A stretch of 64,000 bases of DNA. It comes from Bosea sp. 685. GTDB lineage: Bacteria > Pseudomonadota > Alphaproteobacteria > Rhizobiales > Beijerinckiaceae. The notes under the pieces were generated by a model. That model was not told where the DNA came from and ran no database searches. It was given only the letters and a program-made list of their open reading frames with translations. Position numbers and translations under genes: made by a program. Location: the NCBI RefSeq assembly GCF_031884435.1, contig NZ_CP134779.1, forward strand, positions 6,482,001 to 6,546,000. The letters run 5' to 3'. Every line of letters starts with the position of its first letter. Position 1 is the first letter of the stretch. Shown piece after piece: positions 36,159-43,869 of this stretch.

Positions 36159-36342
36159 GCCATCATTCCGGGGCGCCGCAGCGGCGAGCCCGGAACCCGT
36201 GACCATGGGATTTGCCAGATAGCGCGTTACCGCTGCCGCGCTTTGCCCGTCTCCGACTGAGGATATGGGTTCCGGGCTCTACGCGGAGTTTATCCTTGGG
36301 CCGACCACAGGTCGGACCCGGGGCGAAGCCCCGGAATGACGG
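36159..36342. repeat. composite palindromic repeat, family A relative
   Basis: Outer ends CATTCCGGGGCG and CCCCGGAATGAC with inner arms GAGCCCGGAACCC and GGGTTCCGGGCTC. Two shorter hairpins, including CCGACCACAGGTCGG, occupy the right half. It lies downstream of emrB. Confidence 0.7.
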
Positions 36343-36438
36343 CGGAGGTTGCGCGATTTGACCTTGCCTGATGCGTCATGTCGCACCTGCTCAGATTGAC
36401 ATTTCCCTGTCGCTACGACAAATATAACAACAATATCA

Positions 36439-36463
36439 GTAGTTTAGATGTTTTCTAAACTAC
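36439..36463. promoter_or_regulatory. ICE-like Irr operator upstream of irr
   Basis: Perfect inverted repeat GTAGTTTAGA-N5-TCTAAACTAC. The core TTTAGA/TCTAAA matches the iron control element recognised by Irr in rhizobia. It lies about 40 bases before the irr start, in an unusually AT-rich patch, which suggests autoregulation. Confidence 0.8.
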
Positions 36464-36500
36464 GAGGCCGGTTAGCTGGCATTGTTGGAAGGCGTTATTG

Positions 36501-37034
36501 ATGAGTGTTTTGCCTGCAAAGGACCTGGGTCAGCCCCGCATTATCGCGGACCATATCCCGTGGCCGCAGAAAAGCCCGACGTCCTGCCCGATCAGCGCGG
36601 TGAAGGCGCGCCTGCGCACCGCGGGCCTGCGGCCGACGCGCCAGCGCATGGCCTTGGGCTGGCTGCTTTTCGCCAAGGGCGACCGCCATGTCAGCGCCGA
36701 GATGCTCTATGAGGAGGCGATCCGCGCCCGCGAGCCGCTTTCGCTTGCCACCGTCTACAACACGCTGCGCCAGTTCTCGGAAGCCGGGCTGCTGCGCCAG
36801 GTCTCGGTCTCGGGGCCGAAGACCTTCTTCGACACCAATGTCTCCGAGCACCACCATTTCTACAATGAGGACGACGAGACGGTCGTCGACATCCCGGGCT
36901 CGATGATCCAGGTCGCCGGCCTGCCGCAGGCGCCGGAAGGCATGGAGATTTCCTCGGTCGAAGTCATCGTGCGGCTGCGCCGCGCCGATGGCGAGGAGAT
37001 CGAGACGCGCATGACTGGGGGCCGTCACGCGTGA
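36501..37034 (+). CDS. irr: iron response regulator Irr (Fur superfamily)
   Basis: 177 aa Fur-family regulator. Irr senses haem status and, under iron limitation, represses iron-using and iron-storage genes. The winged helix spans LRTAGLRPTRQRMALGWLL to SLATVYNTLRQFSEAGLL. The histidine cluster SEHHHFYNEDD is the haem-responsive HxH region of Irr and replaces the classical Fur metal site. The protein ends with a short Arg-rich tail. The ATG at 36501 is used; a TTG one codon upstream is possible. Overlaps bfd by four bases. Confidence 0.94.
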   Translation: MSVLPAKDLGQPRIIADHIPWPQKSPTSCPISAVKARLRTAGLRPTRQRMALGWLLFAKGDRHVSAEMLYEEAIRAREPLSLATVYNTLRQFSEAGLLRQVSVSGPKTFFDTNVSEHHHFYNEDDETVVDIPGSMIQVAGLPQAPEGMEISSVEVIVRLRRADGEEIETRMTGGRHA

Positions 37035-37318
37035 TCGTCTGCTCCTGTAACGTCTTGTCGTGCCGCCAGATCAAGGGCACGATCGCTCCTGATGGCAGTG
37101 GCCCGGCAACGGCGAACCAGGCTTATGACTGCCTTGGCTGCAGCGCGAGCTGCGGTGGTTGCGCCCGGCAGGTCCGCGCGATCCTGGCCGAGGCGCGCGC
37201 CGTTTGCATGAGCCAGTGCGGCTCCTGCGCCAGCCGCGACATCGAATGCGCGGTACATGTCTCCGTTGGCCAGATGATGGACGGGCTGGAGATCGCGAGC
37301 GACCGCGTCGCGGCCTGA
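37031..37318 (+). CDS. bfd: bacterioferritin-associated ferredoxin Bfd
   Basis: 95 aa [2Fe-2S] protein that reduces and releases iron from bacterioferritin. CSC (C4, C6) and the paired CGGC (C41, C44) fit the usual cluster ligands; C34 and C37 lie just before. The C-terminal part has four extra cysteines (VCMSQCGSC and IEC) that the short Bfd of E. coli lacks. The GTG start overlaps the irr stop, so irr and bfd are co-translated under the same ICE-like site, 100 bases before bfr. Confidence 0.9.
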   Translation: MIVCSCNVLSCRQIKGTIAPDGSGPATANQAYDCLGCSASCGGCARQVRAILAEARAVCMSQCGSCASRDIECAVHVSVGQMMDGLEIASDRVAA

Positions 37319-37384
37319 GTCGCCCGCGCAGAAAAGCGCCTTTCGCGCGACTTACGGCCTTTCCTTCTGAGAAAGCTCCAGCTA

Positions 37385-37403
37385 CATTAGGATCATTCTA
37401 ATG
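37385..37403. promoter_or_regulatory. ICE-like Irr operator upstream of bfr
   Basis: Inverted repeat CATTAG-N7-CTAATG with TTCTAA in the right half, close to the ICE core. It ends 20 bases before the bfr start, where a bound repressor would block transcription. GAGGAG at 37411 is the bfr ribosome site. Confidence 0.7.
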
Positions 37404-37423
37404 TGATGCCGAGGAGCTCCGCC

Positions 37424-37909
37424 ATGAAGGGTGACAAGAAGGTCATCGAATATCTCAACAAGGGGCTTCGCTCGGAGCTCACCGCGATCAACCAGTATTG
37501 GCTGCATTACCGGATTCTCGACAATTGGGGTCTGAAGGAGATGGCCAAGACCTGGAAGAAAGAATCGATCGAGGAGATGGTCCATGCCGACCGCTTCGTC
37601 GACCGCATCCTCTTCCTCGAAGGTTTCCCGAACATGCAGACGCTGGATGCGCTGCGGATCGGTGAGACCGTCCCCGAAGTGATCGAGTGCGATCTCAAGG
37701 CCGAGATCGAGGCGCGCGCGCTCTATCAGGAAGCGGCGAAGTACTGCCGCGAGGTCGGTGATTATCCGACCGAAGAATTGTTCAAGGCGCTGATGAAGGA
37801 TGAGGAAGGCCATATCGACTTCTTGGAGACGCAGCTCGAACTGATCGGGCGCATCGGGCTGGAACTCTACACCCAGAAGCATGTCGGCGGGCTCGACGAA
37901 GGGCACTGA
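37424..37909 (+). CDS. bfr: bacterioferritin
   Basis: Haem-containing 24-mer iron-storage protein, 161 aa. Ferroxidase ligands are all present: E18, E51, H54, E94, E127 and H130. Met52 is the axial haem ligand. It oxidises and stores Fe(II) and is served by the adjacent Bfd for release. The spacing of irr, bfd and bfr with two ICE-like sites gives a compact iron-storage regulon. Confidence 0.97.
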   Translation: MKGDKKVIEYLNKGLRSELTAINQYWLHYRILDNWGLKEMAKTWKKESIEEMVHADRFVDRILFLEGFPNMQTLDALRIGETVPEVIECDLKAEIEARALYQEAAKYCREVGDYPTEELFKALMKDEEGHIDFLETQLELIGRIGLELYTQKHVGGLDEGH

Positions 37910-37939
37910 GCCTTCGTCCTTTCCAGCCTCTCGATCCTG

Positions 37940-37970
37940 CGCCGGATCCGCCATGCGGGTCCGGCGTTTT
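37940..37970 (+). terminator. rho-independent terminator of bfr
   Basis: Twelve-pair stem CGCCGGATCCGC / GCGGGTCCGGCG with a CAT loop and one T-G pair, followed by TTTT. It begins 31 bases after the bfr stop. Confidence 0.85.
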
Positions 37971-38074
37971 CGTGCTTGGAGCAGGGGCTCTTGCGCGGGT
38001 CGTCTTGGAGGCGGAGCGGGTTCGGGCCCTGGATTTCCTCATTTTCCACCGTCATTCCGGACAAGCCATATTAG

Positions 38075-38128
38075 GAGCAGGATCAAAGCGAAAACCGATT
38101 CCCACCTATTCGCATTGATCCTGCTCTT
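38075..38128. repeat. dispersed palindromic repeat, family D copy 2
   Basis: GAGCAGGATCAAAGCGAA at the left pairs with TTCGCATTGATCCTGCTC at the right around CCGATTCCCACC. It is the most symmetrical copy. Flanking GTCATTCCGGACAAGCC and CCATTGCGGGGCAAGC arms suggest that it sits inside a family A-like element. Confidence 0.8.
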
Positions 38129-38195
38129 GCGGCTCGCCAATGCCCGAGCGCCGTGGCAGAAGGCGGGCCATTGCGGGGCAAGCGGAGGTCTGGTC

Positions 38196-38768
38196 GTGGC
38201 AGCGCAGGTTTTGGCAGCGCAGGTTTTGGCAGCGAAAGTCATCGCGGTGAGCGCGGCTTTGGGCCATGCCTTCAGTAAGCCGAACCTGTCTTCGATCCGC
38301 CTGCTCGCCGGCCTCGGCGTCGAGGGTGACGCCCATTGCGGCGAGACGGTGAAGCATCGCTCGCGCGTCAAGGTCGATCCGACGCAACCCAATCTGCGCC
38401 AGGTCCATCTGCTCCAGGCCGAACTGCTCGACGAATTGAATGCGGCGGGTTTCGACGTCGCGTCGGGGCAGATGGGCGAGAACGTGCTGACGCGCGGGCT
38501 CGATCTGCTCGGCCTGCCGGTCGGGGCGCGATTGCAGTTGGGACCTGACGCGCTCGTCGAGGTCACAGGCCTGCGCAATCCTTGCGCGCAGATCGAGGCG
38601 TTCCGGCCAAAGCTTCTCGCCGCCGTGCTCGGCCGCGACGAGAACGGCAAGCTCATCCGCAAGGCCGGCATCATGGCGATCGTGCTGGCAGCCGGCGAGA
38701 TTCGCCCCGGCGATGCGATCGAAGTCACGCTGCCGGCGCAGCCGCACCGGGCGCTGGAGCGGGTCTGA
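38196..38768 (+). CDS. MOSC-domain protein
   Basis: 190 aa protein with a single MOSC domain, related to the C-terminal part of molybdenum cofactor sulfurase. LLAGLGVEGDAHCGETVKHRS and VTGLRNPCAQIEAFRPKLL (conserved Cys) are hallmarks. MOSC proteins handle sulfur for Mo enzymes or take part in N-hydroxylated compound reduction. I chose the GTG at 38196 behind AGCGGAGG. The first codons contain a 15-base unit GCAGCGCAGGTTTTG repeated nearly three times (VLAAQVLAAKV). Monocistronic and bracketed by family D repeats. Confidence 0.85.
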   Translation: MAAQVLAAQVLAAKVIAVSAALGHAFSKPNLSSIRLLAGLGVEGDAHCGETVKHRSRVKVDPTQPNLRQVHLLQAELLDELNAAGFDVASGQMGENVLTRGLDLLGLPVGARLQLGPDALVEVTGLRNPCAQIEAFRPKLLAAVLGRDENGKLIRKAGIMAIVLAAGEIRPGDAIEVTLPAQPHRALERV

Positions 38769-38779
38769 ATTCGTCTCCC

Positions 38780-38829
38780 GAGCAGGATGCGGAAAAGTGG
38801 GAACCGGTTTTTCGCATTGAACCTGCTCT
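38780..38829. repeat. dispersed palindromic repeat, family D copy 3
   Basis: GAGCAGGATGCGGAAAA, GGGAACC, then TTTTTCGCATTGAACCTGCTC. It differs from the copy at 1160 by a few bases. It lies between the MOSC gene and the converging LysR gene. Confidence 0.8.
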
Positions 38830-38868
38830 CACTTTTAGACGAGAGACGGATTCAGATGTCAGACGGAG

Positions 38869-39786
38869 TCACTTTGTGACGCCGTCTGACATCATCCGGC
38901 TCTCGGTGCCGGTTTTCTCGAGTTCGGCCTTGAGCCAGGCGATGAACACACGGCCTGGCTCCTGGCTGGCTCTATCCGAAAGCGGAATCACCGCGAAACC
39001 GCCAGAAAATGCGATCCACCCGCAAGGCGCCACGAGCTTGCCCTGCTCGATCTCCGACTGAACGAGATAGCGTTCCGCCAAAGCGACGCCGATACCAGCC
39101 AAGGCGGCTTCGATGCAGAGATAGGTGTGCGGAAAAGACTGCTCGCTCGCCGACGTGGTCTGGAAGCCGGAAACCGCCTCCCAATTCTCCCATGAGCGCG
39201 GGTTGTATTCATGCGCTATGCGAGCGGGCATGGCGAAGCGCCCGGCCTCGATCGCGATTGCGCAGCCAGGTGCGCAGACCGGCCCAAAAGCGACATCCGC
39301 CAGACTCACCGCCTGGTCCATGTCGCAGATCGGCGATGCTAGGCGGTCCCAGGTCAGCGCGATGTCGGCATCGTCATCGCGTGAGTCACGTGGTGACGTC
39401 ATCGACAGGCGGATCAGGATACCGGGGTGCTCGCGATAGAAATTGCCGAGATGCGGCACCAGCCAGCGCATGGCGAAGGTCGCGGAACAGGCCACGTGAA
39501 TGCTCGGGCCCCTCGCATCGTCCCTCAGCCTTCGATAGCCGTTCGCCAGCGTATCGAGCGCCTCCGAGACCGTGCGCTGGAAAGCCTGTCCCGAGGGCGT
39601 CAGCTGCAGGCCCGTTCCCTTCCTCTCGAACAGGGTGACGCCGGCATGCTGCTGCAAGGTGCTCAGTTGGCGGCTGACCGCTCCATGTGTTCTCCCGATC
39701 TCGCGCGCGGCGCGACCGACAGAGCCCAGCCGCGCCGTGGCTTCGAACGCCTTCAAGGCCGAGAGAGGCGGCAGCGAGCGAACCAT
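38869..39786 (-). CDS. LysR-family regulator (GcvA-like)
   Basis: 305 aa. The N-terminal helix-turn-helix (LSALKAFEATARLGSVGRAAREIG, quoted in part) is of the GcvA/AmpR sort, with the recognition helix in THGAVSRQLSTLQQH. The effector domain begins near residue 95 at IHVACSATFAMRWLVP. It is divergent from the DUF1127 gene and the FAD oxidoreductase, so it may control one or both. Confidence 0.9.
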   Translation of the reverse strand: MVRSLPPLSALKAFEATARLGSVGRAAREIGRTHGAVSRQLSTLQQHAGVTLFERKGTGLQLTPSGQAFQRTVSEALDTLANGYRRLRDDARGPSIHVACSATFAMRWLVPHLGNFYREHPGILIRLSMTSPRDSRDDDADIALTWDRLASPICDMDQAVSLADVAFGPVCAPGCAIAIEAGRFAMPARIAHEYNPRSWENWEAVSGFQTTSASEQSFPHTYLCIEAALAGIGVALAERYLVQSEIEQGKLVAPCGWIAFSGGFAVIPLSDRASQEPGRVFIAWLKAELEKTGTESRMMSDGVTK

Positions 39787-39888
39787 TGCAGGGGCGTCCT
39801 TCGTGAGCTTATCTCACCAAAAGGTGCGAATTAGTCGATGGCGCGATCAGCCCCGGCAGGCGCATAAGCCTCCCAGGAGAACAAGGCA

Positions 39889-40227
39889 ATGGTACGCGCC
39901 ATCGAAAACACGCAGCCGCGCTTGGATCTGATGCCATCTGCGGCCAGGAGCTATCCAGCGAGACGCCTTCGCGTCGTGTGGACGCGACCCTTTAGTGAGC
40001 CTTGTTCACCGCAGGCGCTCCGGCGCGGCGCTGACGATCCCCGACATGTGCAAGCGGATATGGCGACGGGCCTGATCGCGCTGCTGCTAACCTGGCAGCG
40101 GCGACGTCAGCAGCGACGGGCCTTCGGGCGGGAGCTGATCTCGATGCCGAAGGAGGCCCTCGCCGATTTCGGCTTGACCCGGCGCGAAGCCGAGATCGAA
40201 GTCGCGAAGCCGTTCTGGAAAGCGTGA
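39889..40227 (+). CDS. DUF1127 (YjiS-like) small protein
   Basis: 112 aa, with a C-terminal DUF1127 module: WQRRRQQRRAFGRELISMPKEALADFGLTRREAEIEVAKPFW (key points are the Arg-rich start and the L-x-D-x-G-L-T-R core). Small DUF1127 proteins affect RNA metabolism and phosphate/carbon responses in alphaproteobacteria. The first ~55 residues are unconserved to my eye. It lies just upstream of the FAD oxidoreductase on the same strand. Confidence 0.78.
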   Translation: MVRAIENTQPRLDLMPSAARSYPARRLRVVWTRPFSEPCSPQALRRGADDPRHVQADMATGLIALLLTWQRRRQQRRAFGRELISMPKEALADFGLTRREAEIEVAKPFWKA

Positions 40228-40254
40228 TTCCCAGTCGAAACGCCGAGCCTTCCA

Positions 40255-40286
40255 TGACACGACGGAATTCATGACACGACGGAATA
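40255..40286 (+). repeat. tandem 16-base duplication over the start of the FAD oxidoreductase
   Basis: ATGACACGACGGAATTC at 40255 is repeated as ATGACACGACGGAATAT at 40271. The first copy opens a six-codon frame that ends in a TGA overlapping the second ATG. This looks like a slippage duplication of the original start, leaving a mini-ORF coupled to the gene. Confidence 0.7.
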
Positions 40287-41329
40287 TCCGCGTCGGCATC
40301 GTCGGAGCCGGCATCATCGGCGCCTCGGTTGCCTATCACCTCGCTCGACGCGGCATCGAGGTCTGCGTCTTCGAGCGTGGAGCGGGTCCGGCCGTGGGCA
40401 CGACCGGCAAAAGTTTCGGCTGGGTCAACACGCTCTTTGTCGACCCGGCCGATGCGCGGGTTTTTTCGCTGCGCCGCGCGGCCGTCGAGGAATACGAACG
40501 GCTTGCTGCGGAGCTGCCTGGCGCCTTCCGCGACGCATCGCGCGGCTCGCTGTTGTGGAAGGCCACGCCCGGCGAGACCGAGAACCTCTTCCGGACGTTC
40601 CGCAATGCAGGGCTCGATGTGGAGCTGATCGCGGGCGCCGAGCTTGCAAGGCGCGAGCCGTTCCTCCGAAGCGTACCGCCATGTGCGCTCTCGTCGCCCA
40701 AGGACATCGCCCTGCAACCGCCTGCCCTGGCGGCAACCCTGTTGGCGGCTGCGGTCGAGCGCGGCGCGAAGCTCTTCACCAACACGCAGGTCATCAGCCT
40801 GTGCGCCTCGGACGGCGCCGTGACCGGTCTGGTCACGGCTTCCGAAGCCATCGCATTTGATCTCGTCGTCCTGGCTGCCGGGCCTTGGACCGAGGAGCTG
40901 CTGCGGCCGCTCGGGCTGTCCTTCGGCCTCCTCATTTCGCCGGCGCTGCTGCTGCGCTATTGCTCTGATCGGCGCCTGCTCTCGCACATCGTCAAGAGCC
41001 CGGAGCTGGAGGTCAGGCAGTTGCCGGACAATGCGATGATCGTCGCCAGGAGCCTGAAAGATCCACTGCCGGATGCCGGGGCCATCGATGTGATGGGACG
41101 GGAGATGCTTAGACGCATTCGCGCGCTCGTCATGGATAGCGAGCGCATCGGGTTCGAGGCGGGCGTGATCGGCCAACGCCCGATGTTCCCGGACGAGCTT
41201 CCCAGAACGGGTCATGCCGCCGGCTGCAAGGGGCTCTACCTTGCCATTGGTCACCCAGGCGTGATCCTTGCGCCGCTCCTGGGCCGCCTCGCCGCATCAG
41301 AAATCGCCGGTGGCGCCGCTCCCTGGTGA
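40271..41329 (+). CDS. FAD-dependent oxidoreductase (DAO/glycine oxidase type)
   Basis: 352 aa flavoenzyme of the D-amino-acid oxidase superfamily. The Rossmann FAD motif GAGIIGASVAYHLARRGIEV opens the protein, and the C-terminal GLYLAIGHPGVILAP is the second FAD contact. Likely oxidises a secondary amine or amino acid. No other subunit is adjacent. The nearby LysR gene could be its regulator. The ribosome site before the second ATG is weak, so the upstream duplicated ATG may matter for initiation. Confidence 0.85.
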   Translation: MTRRNIRVGIVGAGIIGASVAYHLARRGIEVCVFERGAGPAVGTTGKSFGWVNTLFVDPADARVFSLRRAAVEEYERLAAELPGAFRDASRGSLLWKATPGETENLFRTFRNAGLDVELIAGAELARREPFLRSVPPCALSSPKDIALQPPALAATLLAAAVERGAKLFTNTQVISLCASDGAVTGLVTASEAIAFDLVVLAAGPWTEELLRPLGLSFGLLISPALLLRYCSDRRLLSHIVKSPELEVRQLPDNAMIVARSLKDPLPDAGAIDVMGREMLRRIRALVMDSERIGFEAGVIGQRPMFPDELPRTGHAAGCKGLYLAIGHPGVILAPLLGRLAASEIAGGAAPW

Positions 41330-41392
41330 CCGTTCGCGGGAGCTCGACGGGGACATTCGTCAGCTCAGGTGGCGTAAACCTTGCCGCCAATC

Positions 41393-41418
41393 AAAAAGGC
41401 CCGCCGATGAGGCGGGCC
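41393..41418 (-). terminator. rho-independent terminator of the cold-shock gene
   Basis: On the minus strand GGCCCGCC-TCATC-GGCGGGCC followed by TTTTT. It lies 58 bases after the stop of the double cold-shock gene. Confidence 0.88.
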
Positions 41419-41475
41419 TTGTTCATGTCGCGCGCTTGGGTAGCTCAGATCTTGGTCCGTTCAGATCTGGGCCGC

Positions 41476-42135
41476 TCAGATGAAGCTGACATCGGCCGCT
41501 TCGGGGCCTTTCTTGCCGGCGCGGATCGAGAAGCGCACGCGCTGCCCGTCCATCGGCGGCTGCAGGCCGCTGCGGCCGAGCGAGGAGACGTGCAGGAACA
41601 CGTCCGGCCCGCCCTTGTCGGGGGCGATGAAGCCAAAACCGCGATCGGAGTTGAAGAACTTCACGGCGCCGTCGAAGGGGCCTTCCATCGGCCCGCTGTC
41701 GCGGCTGGCGAAGCCGCCGCGATCACCGCCGCGGTCGCTGTAGCCACCACGATCGCCACCGCGATCATTGTAGCCACCGCCGCCATATCCACCGCCGCCG
41801 CCGAAATCGTCACGCGGCGGGCGGGCTGAGAAGGGACGGGACGCGCGCTCGGAGCGGGGCGCTGCCGGCTGCGCGGTCGAGGCGTCGATCTCGTGAACGG
41901 CGACGACCTGCAGGCCGCGCCGGCCCTCGCCGAGATCGGCGATGATCGTCGCGCCGGGCTGGAGGTCCTGCTGGTCGAGCGGGCCGAGGGCCGAAACATG
42001 CAGGAAGACGTCGCCGGAGCCGTCGGCCGGCGACGCAAAACCGAACCCCTTTTCGGGGTCGAACCATTTGACCTTGGCTTCGATATTCTCGTGGGTGACG
42101 AAAGGCTGGGCAGCGGGGGGCTTGCGATCGAACAT
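41476..42135 (-). CDS. double cold-shock-domain protein with Gly/Arg-rich linker
   Basis: 219 aa protein with two cold-shock domains. Each carries RNP1/RNP2: VKWFDPEKGFGFASPADGSGDVFLH near residues 22-47 and VKFFNSDRGFGFIAPDKGGPDVFLH near 156-180 (quoted for motif positions only in part: KGFGF, DVFLH, RGFGF, DVFLH). Between them lies a disordered stretch of GGGGYGGGGY and repeated NDRGGDRGG/SDRGGDRGG units. Such proteins bind single-stranded RNA/DNA as chaperones. The RGG-like linker is more elaborate than in most bacterial CspD-type double-domain proteins that I know. Confidence 0.9.
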   Translation of the reverse strand: MFDRKPPAAQPFVTHENIEAKVKWFDPEKGFGFASPADGSGDVFLHVSALGPLDQQDLQPGATIIADLGEGRRGLQVVAVHEIDASTAQPAAPRSERASRPFSARPPRDDFGGGGGYGGGGYNDRGGDRGGYSDRGGDRGGFASRDSGPMEGPFDGAVKFFNSDRGFGFIAPDKGGPDVFLHVSSLGRSGLQPPMDGQRVRFSIRAGKKGPEAADVSFI

Positions 42136-42269
42136 GGAGCTTCAAGAGTGCGGTGATCGGAAGGCAGCAATCTAGCGCAAGCCGGCCCAGCCGTCATCGG
42201 GGGCGCGAGAGGAATTTATCGCACCCAAAGTCGCATTGATTCACCCGACGCGTCGCCTGCGCGAGGCTC

Positions 42270-42971
42270 TCAGCCCGGCTCGTCGCAGCGGATCATCTGA
42301 ACCTTCTTCGGCATCTCCCCGACCGCCGGGACGAACTGCCCGGTCGCCGGATCGAGCAGCATCAGCACGCCGGTCGCAACCGCGAAATAGGCGCCGTGCA
42401 ATTGCAGGCGGCCCTTGCCTTCCAGGATCTGCACGCAAGGGAAGGTGCGCAGATTGGCCAGCGATTGCTGGATCGAAGCGAGCGAGAGCCGCTCGACATA
42501 ATCCTCGAAACTCTCATTGCGGCCGCGTCCGCCGGTGCGCTGCGCGGCGGGGCCGATCAGCGTGATCCATTTGCCGATGAAGTCGCCGGGCGAGAGCGGG
42601 CCTTGCGTATCGTCGGCGAAGGCGCGGATGCCGCCGCAGCGGCCATGGCCGAGCACGACGATATGCTCGACCCGCAGTGCCTGCACCGCGTATTCGAGCG
42701 CCGCCGAGGTGCCGTGGAGCTGGTCGTCGGGCGAAAATGGCGGCACCAGATTGGCGACGTTGCGGGCGACGAACATCTCGCCGGGGCGCGCATCGAAGAT
42801 GATCTCGGGCGAAACGCGCGAATCGCAGCAGCCGATCAGCATGATCTTCGGCGTCTGCCCGCTATCGGCGAGTTCCTCGTAACGGCTCTTCTCGCGGTCG
42901 AACCGGTCGTCGAGGAAAGCGCGATAACCTTCGGTCAGGCGCTCGGGGAATGGGGCCGCTGGCGTGTCCAT
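42270..42971 (-). CDS. beta-class carbonic anhydrase
   Basis: 233 aa zinc enzyme converting CO2 to bicarbonate. Zinc ligands are C49, H109 and C112 (CCDSRV and GHGRCGG), with the D50-R52 dyad intact. It starts at the ATG for MDTPAAPFPERL; the frame is open further upstream but would overlap the yggU-type gene. Last gene of a yggT-yggU-carbonic anhydrase run on the minus strand. Confidence 0.93.
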   Translation of the reverse strand: MDTPAAPFPERLTEGYRAFLDDRFDREKSRYEELADSGQTPKIMLIGCCDSRVSPEIIFDARPGEMFVARNVANLVPPFSPDDQLHGTSAALEYAVQALRVEHIVVLGHGRCGGIRAFADDTQGPLSPGDFIGKWITLIGPAAQRTGGRGRNESFEDYVERLSLASIQQSLANLRTFPCVQILEGKGRLQLHGAYFAVATGVLMLLDPATGQFVPAVGEMPKKVQMIRCDEPG

Positions 42972-43041
42972 GCCCCTCTCGAACAGGATGCGGCGGCTTT
43001 CGTCAAGCGCATGTTGCGTCGCAGCGTTGGGCAAAAACCGG

Positions 43042-43356
43042 TCACCCGGCTGCGAGAAATGCCTCCAGCCGTGCCAGAAGCACTGGCGCATCGCCCTCCA
43101 GGAGCACGGTCTTCAGCCGGGCCGAGGCACCTGCGACCAGCCTCACCCGCGAGCGCGGCACGTCCATGAGCCTGGCCAGCAGCGCGACCAGCGCCGCATT
43201 GGCTTGCCCCTCCCTGGGTGCGGCGCGGACCCTGATCTTCAGGACCTCGCGGCCTTCAGTCAGGGTTTCGACGCCGTCGAGCCCATCGCGCCCGCCGCGC
43301 GGCGTCAGCCTGACGGAGAGGAGGAGGCCGGTTTGCGATTCCCGCCAGGCCGGCAC
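43042..43356 (-). CDS. DUF167/YggU-family protein
   Basis: 104 aa. The DUF167 core is VRLTPRGGRDGLDGVE, KIRVRAAPREGQANAALVALLA (as motif) and VRLVAGASARLKTVLLEG. Function unknown, although it is widely conserved after yggT. The GTG start at 43356 lies 14 bases after the yggT stop; upstream in-frame sequence overlaps yggT. Confidence 0.88.
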   Translation of the reverse strand: MPAWRESQTGLLLSVRLTPRGGRDGLDGVETLTEGREVLKIRVRAAPREGQANAALVALLARLMDVPRSRVRLVAGASARLKTVLLEGDAPVLLARLEAFLAAG

Positions 43357-43370
43357 GCAACCTCTGAACT

Positions 43371-43661
43371 CTAGAAGACGGCCGGGTAGATATAGCGGAC
43401 GATGACGCTCTGGATGAAGAAGATCAGCAGCAGCAGGATGATCGGCGAGATGTCGATGCCGCCGAGATTGGGCAGGCGTTCGCGGATCGGCCGCAGCACC
43501 GGCTCGGTGATCTTGTAGAGCGAATCCCAGACAGTGGCGACGAACTGGTTGCGCGTGTTGACGACATTGAAGGCGATCAGCCAGCTCAGCACGGCCGATG
43601 CGATCAAGAGCCATGTGTAGATGTTCAAGGCGAGCATCACCACATCGAGAACGGCACGCAT
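43371..43661 (-). CDS. YggT-family membrane protein
   Basis: 96 aa inner-membrane protein with two hydrophobic segments ([20 protein letters not shown] and [18 protein letters not shown]) around the conserved [18 protein letters not shown]. YggT proteins are linked to division/envelope and osmotic functions. AAGAGGA six bases ahead supports the ATG at 43661; a second ATG two codons upstream overlaps that site. Confidence 0.88.
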   Translation of the reverse strand: MRAVLDVVMLALNIYTWLLIASAVLSWLIAFNVVNTRNQFVATVWDSLYKITEPVLRPIRERLPNLGGIDISPIILLLLIFFIQSVIVRYIYPAVF

Positions 43662-43793
43662 CGGCATTCCTCTTGGAATCAGTGTTGACCGGCAGCGCGA
43701 TGCGCCCGCCCACCCCGCGACGATGTCATGCGCGAAGTCGTGGTGCGGGTGATTGACATCCACGCGACGCACAGCCTAGAAGGCCAGCGCCTT

Positions 43794-43869
43794 GGGGCTG
43801 TAGCTCAGATGGGAGAGCGCTGCAATCGCACTGCAGAGGTCAGGGGTTCGATTCCCCTCAGCTCCACCA
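43794..43869 (+). tRNA. tRNA-Ala, anticodon CGC
   Basis: Full 76-base cloverleaf with encoded CCA. Acceptor GGGGCTG pairs with CAGCTCC, D arm GCTC/GAGC, anticodon stem CTGCA/TGCAG with loop ATCGCAC (anticodon CGC, reading GCG), T arm AGGGG/CCCCT with TTCGATT. It is divergent from the yggT operon. Confidence 0.95.
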
